Source: Desulforhopalus sp.
GTDB lineage: Bacteria; Desulfobacterota; Desulfobulbia; Desulfobulbales; Desulfocapsaceae
Direction: 5' to 3'
Length of the DNA stretch: 64,000 bases
NCBI GenBank assembly: GCA_030247675.1
Contig: JAOTRX010000008.1
Span: 1-64,000, forward strand
Shown here: positions 18,261 to 27,780 of the stretch, piece after piece
Layout: each line of letters starts with the position of its first letter
How positions within the stretch are numbered: position 1 is the first letter of the stretch
The notes under the pieces: model-generated
What the model saw: only the letters and a program-made list of their open reading frames with translations
Told to the model about the DNA's origin: nothing
Database searches by the model: none
Position numbers and translations under genes: made by a program

Positions 18261-19532
18261 TTAATCATCGAAATCGCCCTCAGGTCCCTTGTTGCCGGCT
18301 AGCGCCTTTGCCTTGGTTATGATCATTTCTTTGGTCCAGTCGGCCGGATCCTCGACAATTTTACCCTTGGGCCCGAGGTCATATGAACCAGCTCGCAAGA
18401 TGGCCTCCTTGGCAAGCGTTGCGGTCCCTGCTGCGTTAAAAACCTCAGTGAGAATCTTGTAAACAAAGTCCTCGACACCCTTACTCATCCGCTCCCGGAT
18501 CGCTCTTGGCTGTGACAGCAACAGGCTCTCAAAGGGCAGGTTGAGATTTTTATAGTTACCGCCCTTCCACCCGTTCTTAGCGGCCAGAGCAGTCATCTTC
18601 AACCACATTTCCTCGCTCATCCCCTGGTCTTTAACCTTGATGAAATTGCCGTCGGCATCAAGTATGGCATTGCCGTAGTCGTTGACCTCCACTCCCCAGG
18701 ACACCATCTGCAGGGCGGTGGCGACATTGGCCTTGGTGGTGTTGGTCTTTGCGGCAATGGCTCGCAATTTATCGGAATTATTTCCTGATGTCCCATGCTG
18801 CGCTCCGGAAATCTTATAGGGTTCAAGTGCCTTGTGAATTTCAGCGGTAAGTTCCACCTGAATTCCCTGGCCGCTTGCCTCAAGACCGTGGGTTGTGCCG
18901 TTGTTCAAGGCTATCCAGTCGGGAAAAACGCCATTTGCATTCAGCCCCTTAATGAGAAACGAGGCATCAGCAACCGTCGACAATCCTTGATCTCCTTTGA
19001 TCTCACCCACCTCAGTTTCCAGGCCGGCCCATGTCGGAATAAAAGAACTGAGTTCGATATTGGCCAAGAGGTTCAGGTCATCCGGCATATGCGAGGCATC
19101 GACGGCGATCGAGGTGATTCCAGCATCGAACATTGCCGGAATCTCCATCCTGGCAAAAGGCAGATCGGCCTCACTCTTGATACCGTAATGGTCGGCATGA
19201 ACAGCCACCGGCACGGTGATGCCCAATTCATTGCACAGAGCATCAACATGCAGGGCGATATTATACGAGTTTACCGGACAATAGTTACTTTCCGATCGGG
19301 CGATTTCAATAATCAATGCGGCATCAGCACGCTGAGCCGCCTGCAGGGCACCACGAATGATAAAGCTGTTGCGGCCGTTGGCGGCGATGGTCATTGCCTG
19401 CCCTTTGGCCAGCAAGGCCCGGTCGATAACTTTGCCGCTGACAATCAATGCCTTGGAGTGGGGAAAGCGTTTGACTATGTTAGGGGGCCGGCCGATCTGA
19501 ATCAATTTATCATATTCTGCATTCATTCCCAT
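18261..19532 (-). CDS. Class II fructose-bisphosphate aldolase-like enzyme
   Basis: Zinc-dependent aldolase family, 423 aa, longer than the usual 340-360. The signature HADH (H112-H115), the ETEVGEIKG block (171-179), GTTHG (H215) and GAQHGTSG (H246) supply the metal and phosphate-binding residues, so catalysis looks intact. A C-terminal extension of about 100 residues is extra. GGAGG five bases before ATG 19532 fixes the start. Probably splits or forms fructose 1,6-bisphosphate, consistent with the FBPase in this window; a related sugar phosphate is possible. Confidence 0.85.
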   Translation of the reverse strand: MGMNAEYDKLIQIGRPPNIVKRFPHSKALIVSGKVIDRALLAKGQAMTIAANGRNSFIIRGALQAAQRADAALIIEIARSESNYCPVNSYNIALHVDALCNELGITVPVAVHADHYGIKSEADLPFARMEIPAMFDAGITSIAVDASHMPDDLNLLANIELSSFIPTWAGLETEVGEIKGDQGLSTVADASFLIKGLNANGVFPDWIALNNGTTHGLEASGQGIQVELTAEIHKALEPYKISGAQHGTSGNNSDKLRAIAAKTNTTKANVATALQMVSWGVEVNDYGNAILDADGNFIKVKDQGMSEEMWLKMTALAAKNGWKGGNYKNLNLPFESLLLSQPRAIRERMSKGVEDFVYKILTEVFNAAGTATLAKEAILRAGSYDLGPKGKIVEDPADWTKEMIITKAKALAGNKGPEGDFDD

Positions 19533-19676
19533 GAGATACCTCCAGAAAGCATGATTTCCATATTTCTCCGGTCCGCAACAACAAGTTCACGGGCAGGAGA
19601 GGCTGGTGAAAAGCAAATTTTTAATACTTTCTTTTTATAAACCATGGTCCAAAAGAAATCCAGGGAGGAAACTCTT

Positions 19677-20467
19677 TTATTCCGAGATCTTTTCGTTGTC
19701 GGATGACTCCTTGGAGAAGCCGGAAAAGCCTTTCCCGGCAAAAAGCCAGACGGCAATCACGCTTATCTCGTAAAGTATTACCAGAGGTATACCCATCATC
19801 ATCTGGTTGACGACGTCGGGTGTCGGCGTGAGGATGGCGGCAATAATGAAATTAATGAGAATGGCATACTTTCTATTGCGATTGAGAAAAGCAACATCTA
19901 TCAACCCGGTCTTGGCGATGAAGACCATAAACACCGGCATCTCGAAGATCACACCAAAAGCCAGCAACAACTTGGTGGCAAGGTCGAAGTATTCGCTTAC
20001 CGCCGGCAGCGAAGTCAGAAACTCATTATTGTAACCGACCAGGAATTTGAAGGCTGGTGGAAAGACGACCAGATAACCAAAGGCCGCGCCACCGACAAAA
20101 CACATGGAAGAGAGAAGGGAGAACGGAATCAGCACCTTCTTTTCATGGCTATACAGACCGGGTGCTACAAATCGCCATATCTGCGAAAAGATAACGGGCG
20201 AGGCGGCGAGCACACCGCAAACCAGGGCAAGCTTTAGATAAAAAAAAACCCCTCCTGGTAGGAAGTGAAGATCAAAGTCGTCCCTTCGGGAAGGACCTTG
20301 ACAAGGGGTTTAAAAAACCAGGTCCCGATGGGTTCGATAACAGCATAGGACAAACAAAAACCGATAATCGTGGCGACCATCGATACAATGAGACACGAAC
20401 GCAGCTCGCGAAGATGTTCAGTGAGGGCCTGCTTCTGTAATTTTCCACTATCGTCTTGCTCGTTCAT
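19677..20467 (-). pseudogene. tatC: Sec-independent translocase TatC, frame broken at a poly-A/T run
   Basis: Twin-arginine translocase core subunit split over two frames. Codons from ATG 20467 give HLRELRSCL and the first helix, then FTSYQEGFFF and a stop at 20234. The other frame resumes immediately with YLKLALVCGVLAASP and runs through RFVAPGLY, PVFMVFI and LTPTPDV to 19677. The break lies at nine A on the plus strand (20240-20248); a tenth would restore one 263-aa protein with all six helices. Everything else is conserved, so this may be a sequencing error, phase variation or transcriptional slippage rather than a dead gene. No tatA/B is adjacent. Confidence 0.85.
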
Positions 20468-20621
20468 ATGGCATATAGGACTTTGATTTGAGAGTTCTGG
20501 TCTGCATCTTCAGAATGGACTTGATTACCACTTGCAACAAATTTTGACAAGAACCTCTGCAGACTTGGCGAAAATACTGACCCTTCCCCTTTTCCTAAAA
20601 ACCTGCCCATTCCCCTTACCA

Positions 20622-20969
20622 ATGCATGACCCCGGCCAAGATCCCTTAATTTCGAGCGAGCCATGGGTTGTATATATCGTCCGCTGCAAAGACGGCTCCT
20701 ATTATACCGGGATTACCACCGACCTGGCCAGACGCATTGTCGAGCATAATTCCCCGAAAGGCGGGGCAAAATACACCAGGCCCCGCCGACCGGTAGAACT
20801 CGTCTACAGCGAACCGGCAGCCTCCAGGGCAGTTGCGGCACGGCGGGAGCACCAGGTAAAAAAAATGCCCTTTACCAGAAAAATCCGCCTCATTTTAGGT
20901 GCTGGTGCAGTAGATGCGGTAATCCAGCAGACCGCAGGCCAGGCGGCCCCTGCAAAAACCGCGATTTAG
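20622..20969 (+). CDS. GIY-YIG nuclease family protein (UPF0213/YhbQ type)
   Basis: A 115-aa single-domain protein. The motif WVVYIVRCKDGSYYTGITTD matches the UPF0213 form of GIY-YIG, with YTGIT as the YIG half, followed by LARRIVEHN and the KGGAKYTRPRRPVELVY block. The frame is open from 20532, but ATG 20622 gives the usual length. The role in this family is poorly known (DNA repair or RNA processing has been proposed). Its end overlaps the end of the converging MetE-like gene by four bases. Confidence 0.85.
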   Translation: MHDPGQDPLISSEPWVVYIVRCKDGSYYTGITTDLARRIVEHNSPKGGAKYTRPRRPVELVYSEPAASRAVAARREHQVKKMPFTRKIRLILGAGAVDAVIQQTAGQAAPAKTAI

Positions 20970-22033
20970 CCCAAGCTTACCCGGATGGATTCTGAAACCG
21001 TTTTGGTGAGGGTAAGGACTTTCAGAGCCTGATCCCTTGATACGGCACCGGTGCCGCAACTGGGGGTTATCAAGGTCTGGGCGCATATCGTTTTCCGGTC
21101 TATGCCGATTGCTTGCAGCTGTTCGGTCTGTTGCAACCATTTTTCGACAAGGGATTCGGCATTCACTGCATCGATTAGCTCCGGGGCGGTTGGAATAATG
21201 CCGCTTGCGAGAATCCCTCCTTTCTTAAAAAACTCGACAAGATGGTCAGGGTAAAGAATCAGCTTATCAAAATAGGAATAGGCGTCGTAACTGACGATGT
21301 CGACACCTGATTCAAATACCACCGACCATTCGGTGTTGGCGCAGACATGCACCCCCGACAGTCCGTTTTCGGCCCTGACGGCGGCAAAGGCCTCCGAAAG
21401 GCAAGCCACAATATCTTCATGGGTAATGGTAATAAATGCCGAAGATCCGAGACCGGCAAGCCCCGGTTCATCAAAAAACATGATTGTTCTTCCGCATAAT
21501 TCCTTCATTTTTCTGACTTGCCATCTCGCCTTCATCGCCAGGTGTTTGACTGCGATATCCCGCAATTGATCATCATAAAATATCGCTCGCCCAGCCTGAT
21601 CAACCAGGCCGGTGCAAAAGGTGAATGGCCCGGTGGTTTGTCCTTTCAGGGCGGTTAGCGTTTCTTTTCTGGCCTGGGCCATCTGCAAAAAAGTGTAAAA
21701 TCCGGGAGCGGCGGCTGGAGACAAAATAAACTGCGATTCCCCGAGATCTCCAATGCCCTCTGCCACGGCCAGGTATTCCTCATAGAAGGCAAGGATCTCT
21801 TCCTCGAAGGAGCTACCCTTGGTGTCAACAAAAACCTTACCATCAGATTCTACAACACCCGGCAATCCAGGAAGAAACTGCTGCATCATGCCTTCTGTCC
21901 GATACATCGGCAACTGCGGCCAAAGGGGAATATTGGGAGTATAGTCAAAGATCAGAGAGGTGGCTTCCTGATGACTTGCGAGGGGCAAGCTACCAATGAG
22001 CAGCGGCAAACAATTGGGCGTAAATGCAGACAT
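20966..22033 (-). CDS. MetE C-terminal/UROD-superfamily methyltransferase
   Basis: A 355-aa TIM-barrel protein related to the catalytic half of cobalamin-independent methionine synthase. The zinc ligands expected for thiol activation are visible: H and C in GVHVCANTEW and C in ITPSCGTG. A DEPGLAG motif binds substrate. It lacks the N-terminal half of MetE, so it is probably a core-MetE type that takes a methyl group from a corrinoid protein or another small donor. No B12 or SAM riboswitch is apparent in the 236-bp gap upstream (22034-22269), where I see no gene. Confidence 0.78.
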   Translation of the reverse strand: MSAFTPNCLPLLIGSLPLASHQEATSLIFDYTPNIPLWPQLPMYRTEGMMQQFLPGLPGVVESDGKVFVDTKGSSFEEEILAFYEEYLAVAEGIGDLGESQFILSPAAAPGFYTFLQMAQARKETLTALKGQTTGPFTFCTGLVDQAGRAIFYDDQLRDIAVKHLAMKARWQVRKMKELCGRTIMFFDEPGLAGLGSSAFITITHEDIVACLSEAFAAVRAENGLSGVHVCANTEWSVVFESGVDIVSYDAYSYFDKLILYPDHLVEFFKKGGILASGIIPTAPELIDAVNAESLVEKWLQQTEQLQAIGIDRKTICAQTLITPSCGTGAVSRDQALKVLTLTKTVSESIRVSLG

Positions 22034-22269
22034 GGCTGATACCTTTATTGTGATAAGTGAACCGGAATCTTGTTTTGTAGCTATCGTACAGTAATCCCGA
22101 TGGCAAGAATGTCATCCCTCTTTTCCAATGGACTGGTGCCTTTTACAAATCGGCAACCAGAGCGGTAACCAAGCTGATTTACCGATCTTGTCTGCTCAAA
22201 CAATACGTATGCCCCGGCGCGATACGACAAAGTTGATTGCGCTTTCTGGTCATCTGCCTTTCCCCAACT

Positions 22270-23466
22270 TTACCGGGTCATCAGATGATGAACCCCCTTT
22301 TCCAAACCATCGAGGGACAACTCAAACATTGGAAAGATCGAGCGAATGACGTTAAGGGACTGGGTATACGGCCAAAGGCGTTCCTCTATGGGATTCAGCC
22401 AGATTGCCCGCCGAAAGGTCCCGGCCAAGAATCTGAGTTGTTCGATCGAGGGCTTACCGCTGCGCTCGAAGGCATAGATGGAACCATCGGTTGCCATCAA
22501 TTCATACGGTGCCATGCTGGCATCGCCGACTATGATCAGACGGGTATCGGGATCGAGCCGGACAAAATCTTTAATAGCAGTTGGCCGTTTATAGCGTGCC
22601 GCATCCTCCCAAAGCAGGTCGTAGACCGTGTTGTGGAAAAAATAGGTCTTCAAATCCTTAAATTGTGATTTGGCATAGCTGAACAGGGTCTGAACCAACT
22701 CGACGTGGGGCTCCATCGACCACCCGCCGTTATCAATAGCCAGGATCACCTTCAATCTATCGACGACACTCCGGTCAAACACCAGTTCGATTTCACCACC
22801 GTTTTTCATGGTCCGATACAGGGTTTGGTCGATATTCAACCGGTCCTTAACACCCTGCGGAACCAGATGGCGCAACCGTTTCAGTGCCTCACCAACGGAA
22901 TTCCGGGTAAGAACGCCACGAGTTGAATACTCCCGGTATCGTCTCTCACCTGCCACCTTGACGGCGGAACGCCCCATCGACATACCCCCGACCCGTAAAC
23001 CGCCGGGATGATACCCCGAGTGTCCGACTGGTGAAGTACCACCGGTGCCAATCCATTTTGAACCGCCATCATGCCGCCCCTGCTGATCTTTCAGGCGGGC
23101 TTTAAAATATTCCAACAATTCACCTGGAGACATCGCCGCCAACTTCTTTGCATCAAGCCCCAGTGCCCCGGCAAGTTCTTTCGGATTTTTGAGCCATTCC
23201 TGGATCATCCCGTTGGCAAGAAGATCAAGGGCTTCCTCATCTGCGGCGCCATCCGGCAGCTCCGCACCAGCGAATACATGGGCAAATACCTGGTCATAGA
23301 GGTCAAAATACTTCTCATTCTTCACCAGAATAGTTCTTGCAGCGGTGTATAAATCATCGACCGAATTAACCAGCCCGCGGTGCATCGCTTTATGGAGAAT
23401 AAGAAAGGATGTCGGACTGACGGGTATGCCGACATCTTTCAGGTGATAAAAGAAGCTAACAAACAT
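22270..23466 (-). CDS. VWA-domain CoxE-like protein
   Basis: A 398-aa cytosolic protein of the CoxE type. N-terminal helical part (MFVSFFYHLKDVGIPVSPTSF), a flexible Gly-rich centre (GGSKWIGTGGTSPVGHSGYHPGG area), then a von Willebrand A domain whose MIDAS reads LAIDNGGWSM, which departs from the DxSxS consensus. The frame extends to 23532, but AGGAACGG lies just before ATG 23466. It follows the MoxR ATPase by 13 bp and is the usual MoxR/VWA chaperone pair, thought to mature or remodel metalloenzymes. The client is unknown. Confidence 0.82.
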   Translation of the reverse strand: MFVSFFYHLKDVGIPVSPTSFLILHKAMHRGLVNSVDDLYTAARTILVKNEKYFDLYDQVFAHVFAGAELPDGAADEEALDLLANGMIQEWLKNPKELAGALGLDAKKLAAMSPGELLEYFKARLKDQQGRHDGGSKWIGTGGTSPVGHSGYHPGGLRVGGMSMGRSAVKVAGERRYREYSTRGVLTRNSVGEALKRLRHLVPQGVKDRLNIDQTLYRTMKNGGEIELVFDRSVVDRLKVILAIDNGGWSMEPHVELVQTLFSYAKSQFKDLKTYFFHNTVYDLLWEDAARYKRPTAIKDFVRLDPDTRLIIVGDASMAPYELMATDGSIYAFERSGKPSIEQLRFLAGTFRRAIWLNPIEERLWPYTQSLNVIRSIFPMFELSLDGLEKGVHHLMTR

Positions 23467-23479
23467 GTCCGTTCCTCGA

Positions 23480-24325
23480 TCAAAAAAAGCGTTTTTTGGC
23501 AAGACTGGCGGTTGACCGTTGGTAATCGGCACTTTTCTTAAAAAGTACCCCGAGATAGGGGATTTCTTTTTTCAGCCGTTCACCGTCCCTGAAATCGGGA
23601 TCGCTGGCCAGGGCGCGCAACCAGTTGATCAGTTCACGGGTGGCCGGTTTCTTTTCCAGGCCATCGAGATTTCGCAGATCATAAAAGGCACCTATAGCGA
23701 TGTCAGTCAATTTTTTATCGATAGCGGGAAAGTGAACTGCAATTATATTGCGCATCATCTTCGGATCGGGAAAAGCAATATGATGAAAGTTGCACCGTCC
23801 GAGAAACGGGTCGGATAAATCTTTTTTGGCATTGGAAGTAATGATGATGACCGGCCGGTGCACTGCCCGTACGGTCTCATCGGTCTCCATGATATCAAAC
23901 TGCATCTGATCAAGGACATCGAGCATATCGTCCTGAAATTCGGTCTCGGCCTTGTCGATCTCATCGATCAACAAAACGCACTTGCTGTCGGCGGTAAAGG
24001 CCTGACCGATCTTGCCCATTTTAATATACTCGGAGATATTGCTCACGTTTCGCCTGGAGTCACCGAACCGGCTGTCGTTTAAGCGCGTTAGGGTATCATA
24101 TTGATACAGGGCTTCGACCAGTTTCATGTTCGACTTGACATTCAAGATGATCAGCGGCATCCGCAGGCTCTCGGCTATCGCATGGGCGAGCATGGTCTTC
24201 CCGGTACCAGGTTCCCCCTTCAAGAGTAGGGGCATTTCCAATACCATGGAGATGTTGACTATCTTTGCCAATTCCGGGTCGAGAACATATTTGGCGGCAC
24301 CAACAAAATTGACTGACTCCATCAT
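23480..24325 (-). CDS. MoxR-family AAA+ ATPase
   Basis: A 281-aa AAA+ protein with Walker A GEPGTGKT (about residue 37), Walker B VLLIDEIDKA, sensor 1 IITSNAKKDLSDPFLGRCNFH and the arginine-finger region, followed by a small helical lid. The two adjacent ATG codons (24325, 24322) both follow GAGGGAAATG; the second has the better spacing. Upstream partner of the VWA protein, probably acting together as a metal-cofactor chaperone. Confidence 0.88.
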   Translation of the reverse strand: MMESVNFVGAAKYVLDPELAKIVNISMVLEMPLLLKGEPGTGKTMLAHAIAESLRMPLIILNVKSNMKLVEALYQYDTLTRLNDSRFGDSRRNVSNISEYIKMGKIGQAFTADSKCVLLIDEIDKAETEFQDDMLDVLDQMQFDIMETDETVRAVHRPVIIITSNAKKDLSDPFLGRCNFHHIAFPDPKMMRNIIAVHFPAIDKKLTDIAIGAFYDLRNLDGLEKKPATRELINWLRALASDPDFRDGERLKKEIPYLGVLFKKSADYQRSTASLAKKRFF

Positions 24326-24923
24326 TTCCCTCGTTGATTAGAATTTGATATACGAACTGTTGATCTGTTACTCACCGAATATTCGGCAAAGACTCCCCGA
24401 CATCCACCGGCAGCGGACACCCCGTATCCGTCACGATTTTCCGAAAGACAGGAAACGGTACGAAAGACAGGAAACGGTACAATACTCTCTGCGAAAATAC
24501 GATGCCCATGGCCATCGAAATCGACAATAATTCATCATCGTTTTTTGCTGATTGTGTAAATGACTGCTCGACGGAGACACTAAAAGGCGGTATATTCCAA
24601 TGGTTTTTCGTTGCTATTTGGGTAGTTATCTCTCGGCAATGGCCATAATACCGGACGTTGACAGGAATTCTTCGAAAAGCTGCGCCAACCTTTAAGAAAT
24701 ATTTCTCAAAAATGTTGTTGTATTGCAGCTGCTCTACAGAGCCTTGGTCGCATTCGGCAAATCATGCAGCAGCAACAAAAATGAACCAGGAGGAAGAGGG
24801 AGAAGCATGGCATCATTTATGATTATCATCTGACACTTGCCAGGATTTTCGATAACCATGAATTGATAAATCAACAATCATTCCACTGAATGGAAACAAG
24901 ACTGAGGGTATAGAAAATTCATT
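24326..24923. other. 598-bp gap without a recognised gene
   Basis: Divergent region between moxR and the HdrC-like gene. It holds a 19-bp tandem duplication at 24442-24479 and a small inverted repeat TTCCA-N5-TGGAA around 24882-24896. Reading frames here are short and have no protein-like pattern. The promoters of both flanking operons must lie here, but I could not single out convincing -35/-10 pairs. Confidence 0.6.
24442..24479 (+). repeat. 19-bp perfect tandem duplication
   Basis: The unit CGAAAGACAGGAAACGGTA occurs twice back to back (24442-24460 and 24461-24479). The base after the second unit is C, matching the first base of the unit. Two copies only; a recent slippage event or a pair of protein-binding sites. 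Confidence 0.9.
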
Positions 24924-26648
24924 ATGACTTTGAATATACTATTTGGTTTTTCTGCAGTTGTTTGTCTGATTGGCCTCATTATCAGGTTGTCAATATGGTT
25001 TTCCCAGGGCATGAGCCCGCCCGCCGCCCCCGCCGCACCAGTTGGCACAAGGATGACCGAGGCACTCAAGGCAGTTGTCGGCTCGTTTTTCAGTGCCAAG
25101 ATTTTTCTTATTATCAAATCGGTTTTTGTTGACCTTCTTTTTCAAAAGCGCATTTTTGACAAAAGCGTACTGCGCTGGATTGCCCATACCCTGATTTTTA
25201 GCGGCTTTATTCTCTTACTGCTCATGCATGCCTTGCATTCGGTAGTGACTGAGCCCCTTTTCAAGGATTATCAATCAACGCTCAACCCCTACCTTTTCCT
25301 GCGTAATCTGTTCGGATTGATGGTTATTTTGGGAGTGGTAATTGCCATTTTCCGAAGAATAACCCTGAAACCGCAACGTTTGAAGACCTACGCCAGTGAC
25401 TGGACTGCCCTGATTTTCCTCCTTGTCATTATCCTCTCCGGCATGCTTCTCGAGGGGTCAAAAATGGCATCCCAGTCTACATTTCAAAGAATGGTCGAAG
25501 ACGTATCACTCTCCGACGAGGAAGAGGTAAAGGCATTAGAAGCCTTTTGGGTTCAGGAAAACGGCCTTGCGCCGACCAATTTCCAGACTGCTCCCCCCGC
25601 TGAGATCGTCGCCAAGGGCAAGGAAATCAACGGCGACTACTGCATGGACTGTCACGCATCCAACAAGGCCGCATTTGCAAGCTTTACCTTGGCCAAGATA
25701 AGCCCCATCTTCTTCGCGGTTTTCGGTGACGCCCTGACGGTAAAACTCCTCTGGTATTTGCATATCCTGGCTTGCCTCGCCTTCCTCGCCTGGCTCCCCT
25801 TCAGTAAGATGTTTCATATCCTGGCGGCGCCGGTTAGCTTGCTCATCAAAGGCGTCACCGGGGATCAAATACGTGAACCGGCAAATATTCTGACCAGACA
25901 GATGATAGGTCTATCGGCATGTACCCATTGCGGCTCATGCAGTCTTGAATGTTCTTCGAATATGTTCTTCGAAACCTTCCAGAACGATTTCATCCTCCCT
26001 TCAGAAAAGGTTCAATATCTGAAGAAAATTGCGGCCGGTAAGGAAACCGATCCGGCAGTTTTGAAGCAAATGCAGCAGGGCCTGTATGTCTGCACCAGCT
26101 GTGACCGCTGCACCACGGTCTGCCCTTCAGGCATCAACTTAAAAGAGTTGTTCGTCAGTTCGCGTTACACCTTACTCAAAGAGGGAATGCCCGAAACGAC
26201 TATGCTCAGCCACTTCTCCTTCCCCTTGGCCTTGGCTCAGAACTTCGTTGATGACCATTTACAGGCATTGAAGAAGGTGACCGACATCTTCATAAAGAGC
26301 TTTCAGCATCTTGCCGATACTTCTTCGCCGATAACACTGGGCACATCCAAGGGTTTTGGTAACACTACATTTCGTGGATGTTTTTCGTGCCAGCGCTGCA
26401 CCAACATCTGCCCAGTGGTGCGCAGCTATGATGATCCTGTCGAGGCACTGGGGATGCTGCCGCATCAGATCATGTTCAGCCTTGGTATCGGCAACACCGA
26501 GTTGGCCATGGGCTCGCAAATGATCTGGAGTTGCTCCACCTGCTACCTTTGTCAGGAGCACTGCCCTAATCAGGTTGAACTCACTGATATCTTCTACTCT
26601 CTTAAGAACAGTGCCCTTAAAAAAGTTGAGACAGGAGTACACTCATGA
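24924..26648 (+). CDS. Membrane-bound HdrC-like iron-sulfur protein with CxxCH haem motif
   Basis: A 574-aa protein of the DsrM/QmoC/HdrC type. The N-terminal part has about five membrane helices (10-27, 88-105, 126-143, 160-176, 272-292), resembling a haem b-binding NarI-like domain. Between helices four and five an external loop carries CMDCH (C240, C243, H244), a single c-type haem site. The C-terminal part has four CxxCxxCxxxC sets (C333-C343, C390-C400, C486-C496, C537-C547), twice the number in HdrC. The next gene encodes an HdrB-like subunit and overlaps by four bases. Together they look like a quinone-linked thiol/disulfide or electron-bifurcation-related complex; the substrate is unknown. 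Confidence 0.82.
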   Translation: MTLNILFGFSAVVCLIGLIIRLSIWFSQGMSPPAAPAAPVGTRMTEALKAVVGSFFSAKIFLIIKSVFVDLLFQKRIFDKSVLRWIAHTLIFSGFILLLLMHALHSVVTEPLFKDYQSTLNPYLFLRNLFGLMVILGVVIAIFRRITLKPQRLKTYASDWTALIFLLVIILSGMLLEGSKMASQSTFQRMVEDVSLSDEEEVKALEAFWVQENGLAPTNFQTAPPAEIVAKGKEINGDYCMDCHASNKAAFASFTLAKISPIFFAVFGDALTVKLLWYLHILACLAFLAWLPFSKMFHILAAPVSLLIKGVTGDQIREPANILTRQMIGLSACTHCGSCSLECSSNMFFETFQNDFILPSEKVQYLKKIAAGKETDPAVLKQMQQGLYVCTSCDRCTTVCPSGINLKELFVSSRYTLLKEGMPETTMLSHFSFPLALAQNFVDDHLQALKKVTDIFIKSFQHLADTSSPITLGTSKGFGNTTFRGCFSCQRCTNICPVVRSYDDPVEALGMLPHQIMFSLGIGNTELAMGSQMIWSCSTCYLCQEHCPNQVELTDIFYSLKNSALKKVETGVHS

Positions 26649-27571
26649 AATATGCATTTTTTCAGGGTTGCAACATCCCGATCCGCATCCAGCAATATGC
26701 AACGTCAACCACCGCTGTTCTCGCCAAGTTCGGAATAGAGCTGGAGGTGGTGCCCACCTTCAACTGTTGCGGATATCCAGCTCGGAACGTCGATGAGAAG
26801 GCGTATATTCTCCCCTCAGTGCGGAACCTGGCCATTGCTGAAAAGAGAGGTCAAGATATTCTGGTCATCTGCAACTGTTGTTTTGCCAGCCTGCAAAAGG
26901 CCAAGAACGTGATGAGTAAAAATGCGCAACTCATGGAGGAACTGAACAGCATCCTCGCCAAAGAAGACCTCCATTATTCAGGAAAAGCTGAAGTTAAACA
27001 TTACCTTACAGTGCTTTACCAAGAGGTCGGTACGGAAAAAATCAAGGCCCAGCGGGTTAATGCCTTTACCGATCTCAATATCGCGGTCATCCAGGGTTGC
27101 CATGTCCTTCGCCCGAGGGAAATCACCCACTTTGACGATTCCTTCGTACCCCGCATCACCGAGGAACTTATCGGCACAACCGGGGTCAAAAGTCTTGATT
27201 GGCAAGGAAAACTCGAGTGCTGCGGCGCTGCACTGGCCGGCATCAACAATGATCTGTCCCACAGGTTGCTCAGGGAAAAAATTACCGGTGCTCAGGCAGC
27301 GGGGGCTGAATATATAACGCCTATCTGTTCCTATTGTCACCTGCAGTTCGATACCACCCAGCAAAACATCCGCAATGGTGCCGCAGGCGAAAAACTCCTG
27401 CCGGTGCTCCTCTTCCCACAGCTCCTCGGGTTGTGTCTTGGCATTGATGAAAAAGCCCTGGGAATTGCCAGCAACAGTACTATTGCTACAGAAGACATCA
27501 ATCGAATCAAGAGCCTCCTTGGACCACCTACCGAGGAAAAAAAGAAAAAGAAGGCAAAAGTGGCAGCTTGA
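26645..27571 (+). CDS. HdrB-like heterodisulfide reductase subunit
   Basis: A 308-aa protein with two CCG domains (Cx31-39CCx35-36CxxC type). The first set is FFQGCN, FNCCGYP and CNCC; the second is QGCHVLRP, LECCGAAL and CSYC. These bind the noncubane 4Fe-4S clusters that reduce disulfides in HdrB. The C-terminus ends in a Lys-rich tail. Translationally coupled to the membrane HdrC-like gene (ATGA overlap) and followed by a terminator, so the two genes form a complete unit. Confidence 0.88.
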   Translation: MKYAFFQGCNIPIRIQQYATSTTAVLAKFGIELEVVPTFNCCGYPARNVDEKAYILPSVRNLAIAEKRGQDILVICNCCFASLQKAKNVMSKNAQLMEELNSILAKEDLHYSGKAEVKHYLTVLYQEVGTEKIKAQRVNAFTDLNIAVIQGCHVLRPREITHFDDSFVPRITEELIGTTGVKSLDWQGKLECCGAALAGINNDLSHRLLREKITGAQAAGAEYITPICSYCHLQFDTTQQNIRNGAAGEKLLPVLLFPQLLGLCLGIDEKALGIASNSTIATEDINRIKSLLGPPTEEKKKKKAKVAA

Positions 27572-27603
27572 CCGGCAGGCCAATAAGGCAGTAAGGACTC
27601 TGC

Positions 27604-27646
27604 AAAAACCACCCCATCAACTTTCTTGATTGGGTGGTTTTTTCTT
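27604..27646 (+). terminator. Intrinsic terminator after the HdrB-like gene
   Basis: AAAAACCACCC and CATCAA (27604-27620) pair with TTGAT and GGGTGGTTTTT (27626-27642), with one bulge and a T-rich tail. It lies about 33 bp after the stop codon. Confidence 0.92.
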
Positions 27647-27780
27647 TTATTTCTCTAGAAGATGCTTACACTTGTCGATCAAGACGCACTGTGCAACTTC
27701 TTTGTTCTTACGGGTAGAGCCGGCTTTCGCGCCCGCCCCCCAAGGGCCACCGTCCCGGCCCATAGAAGAAGGAAAAAAGG

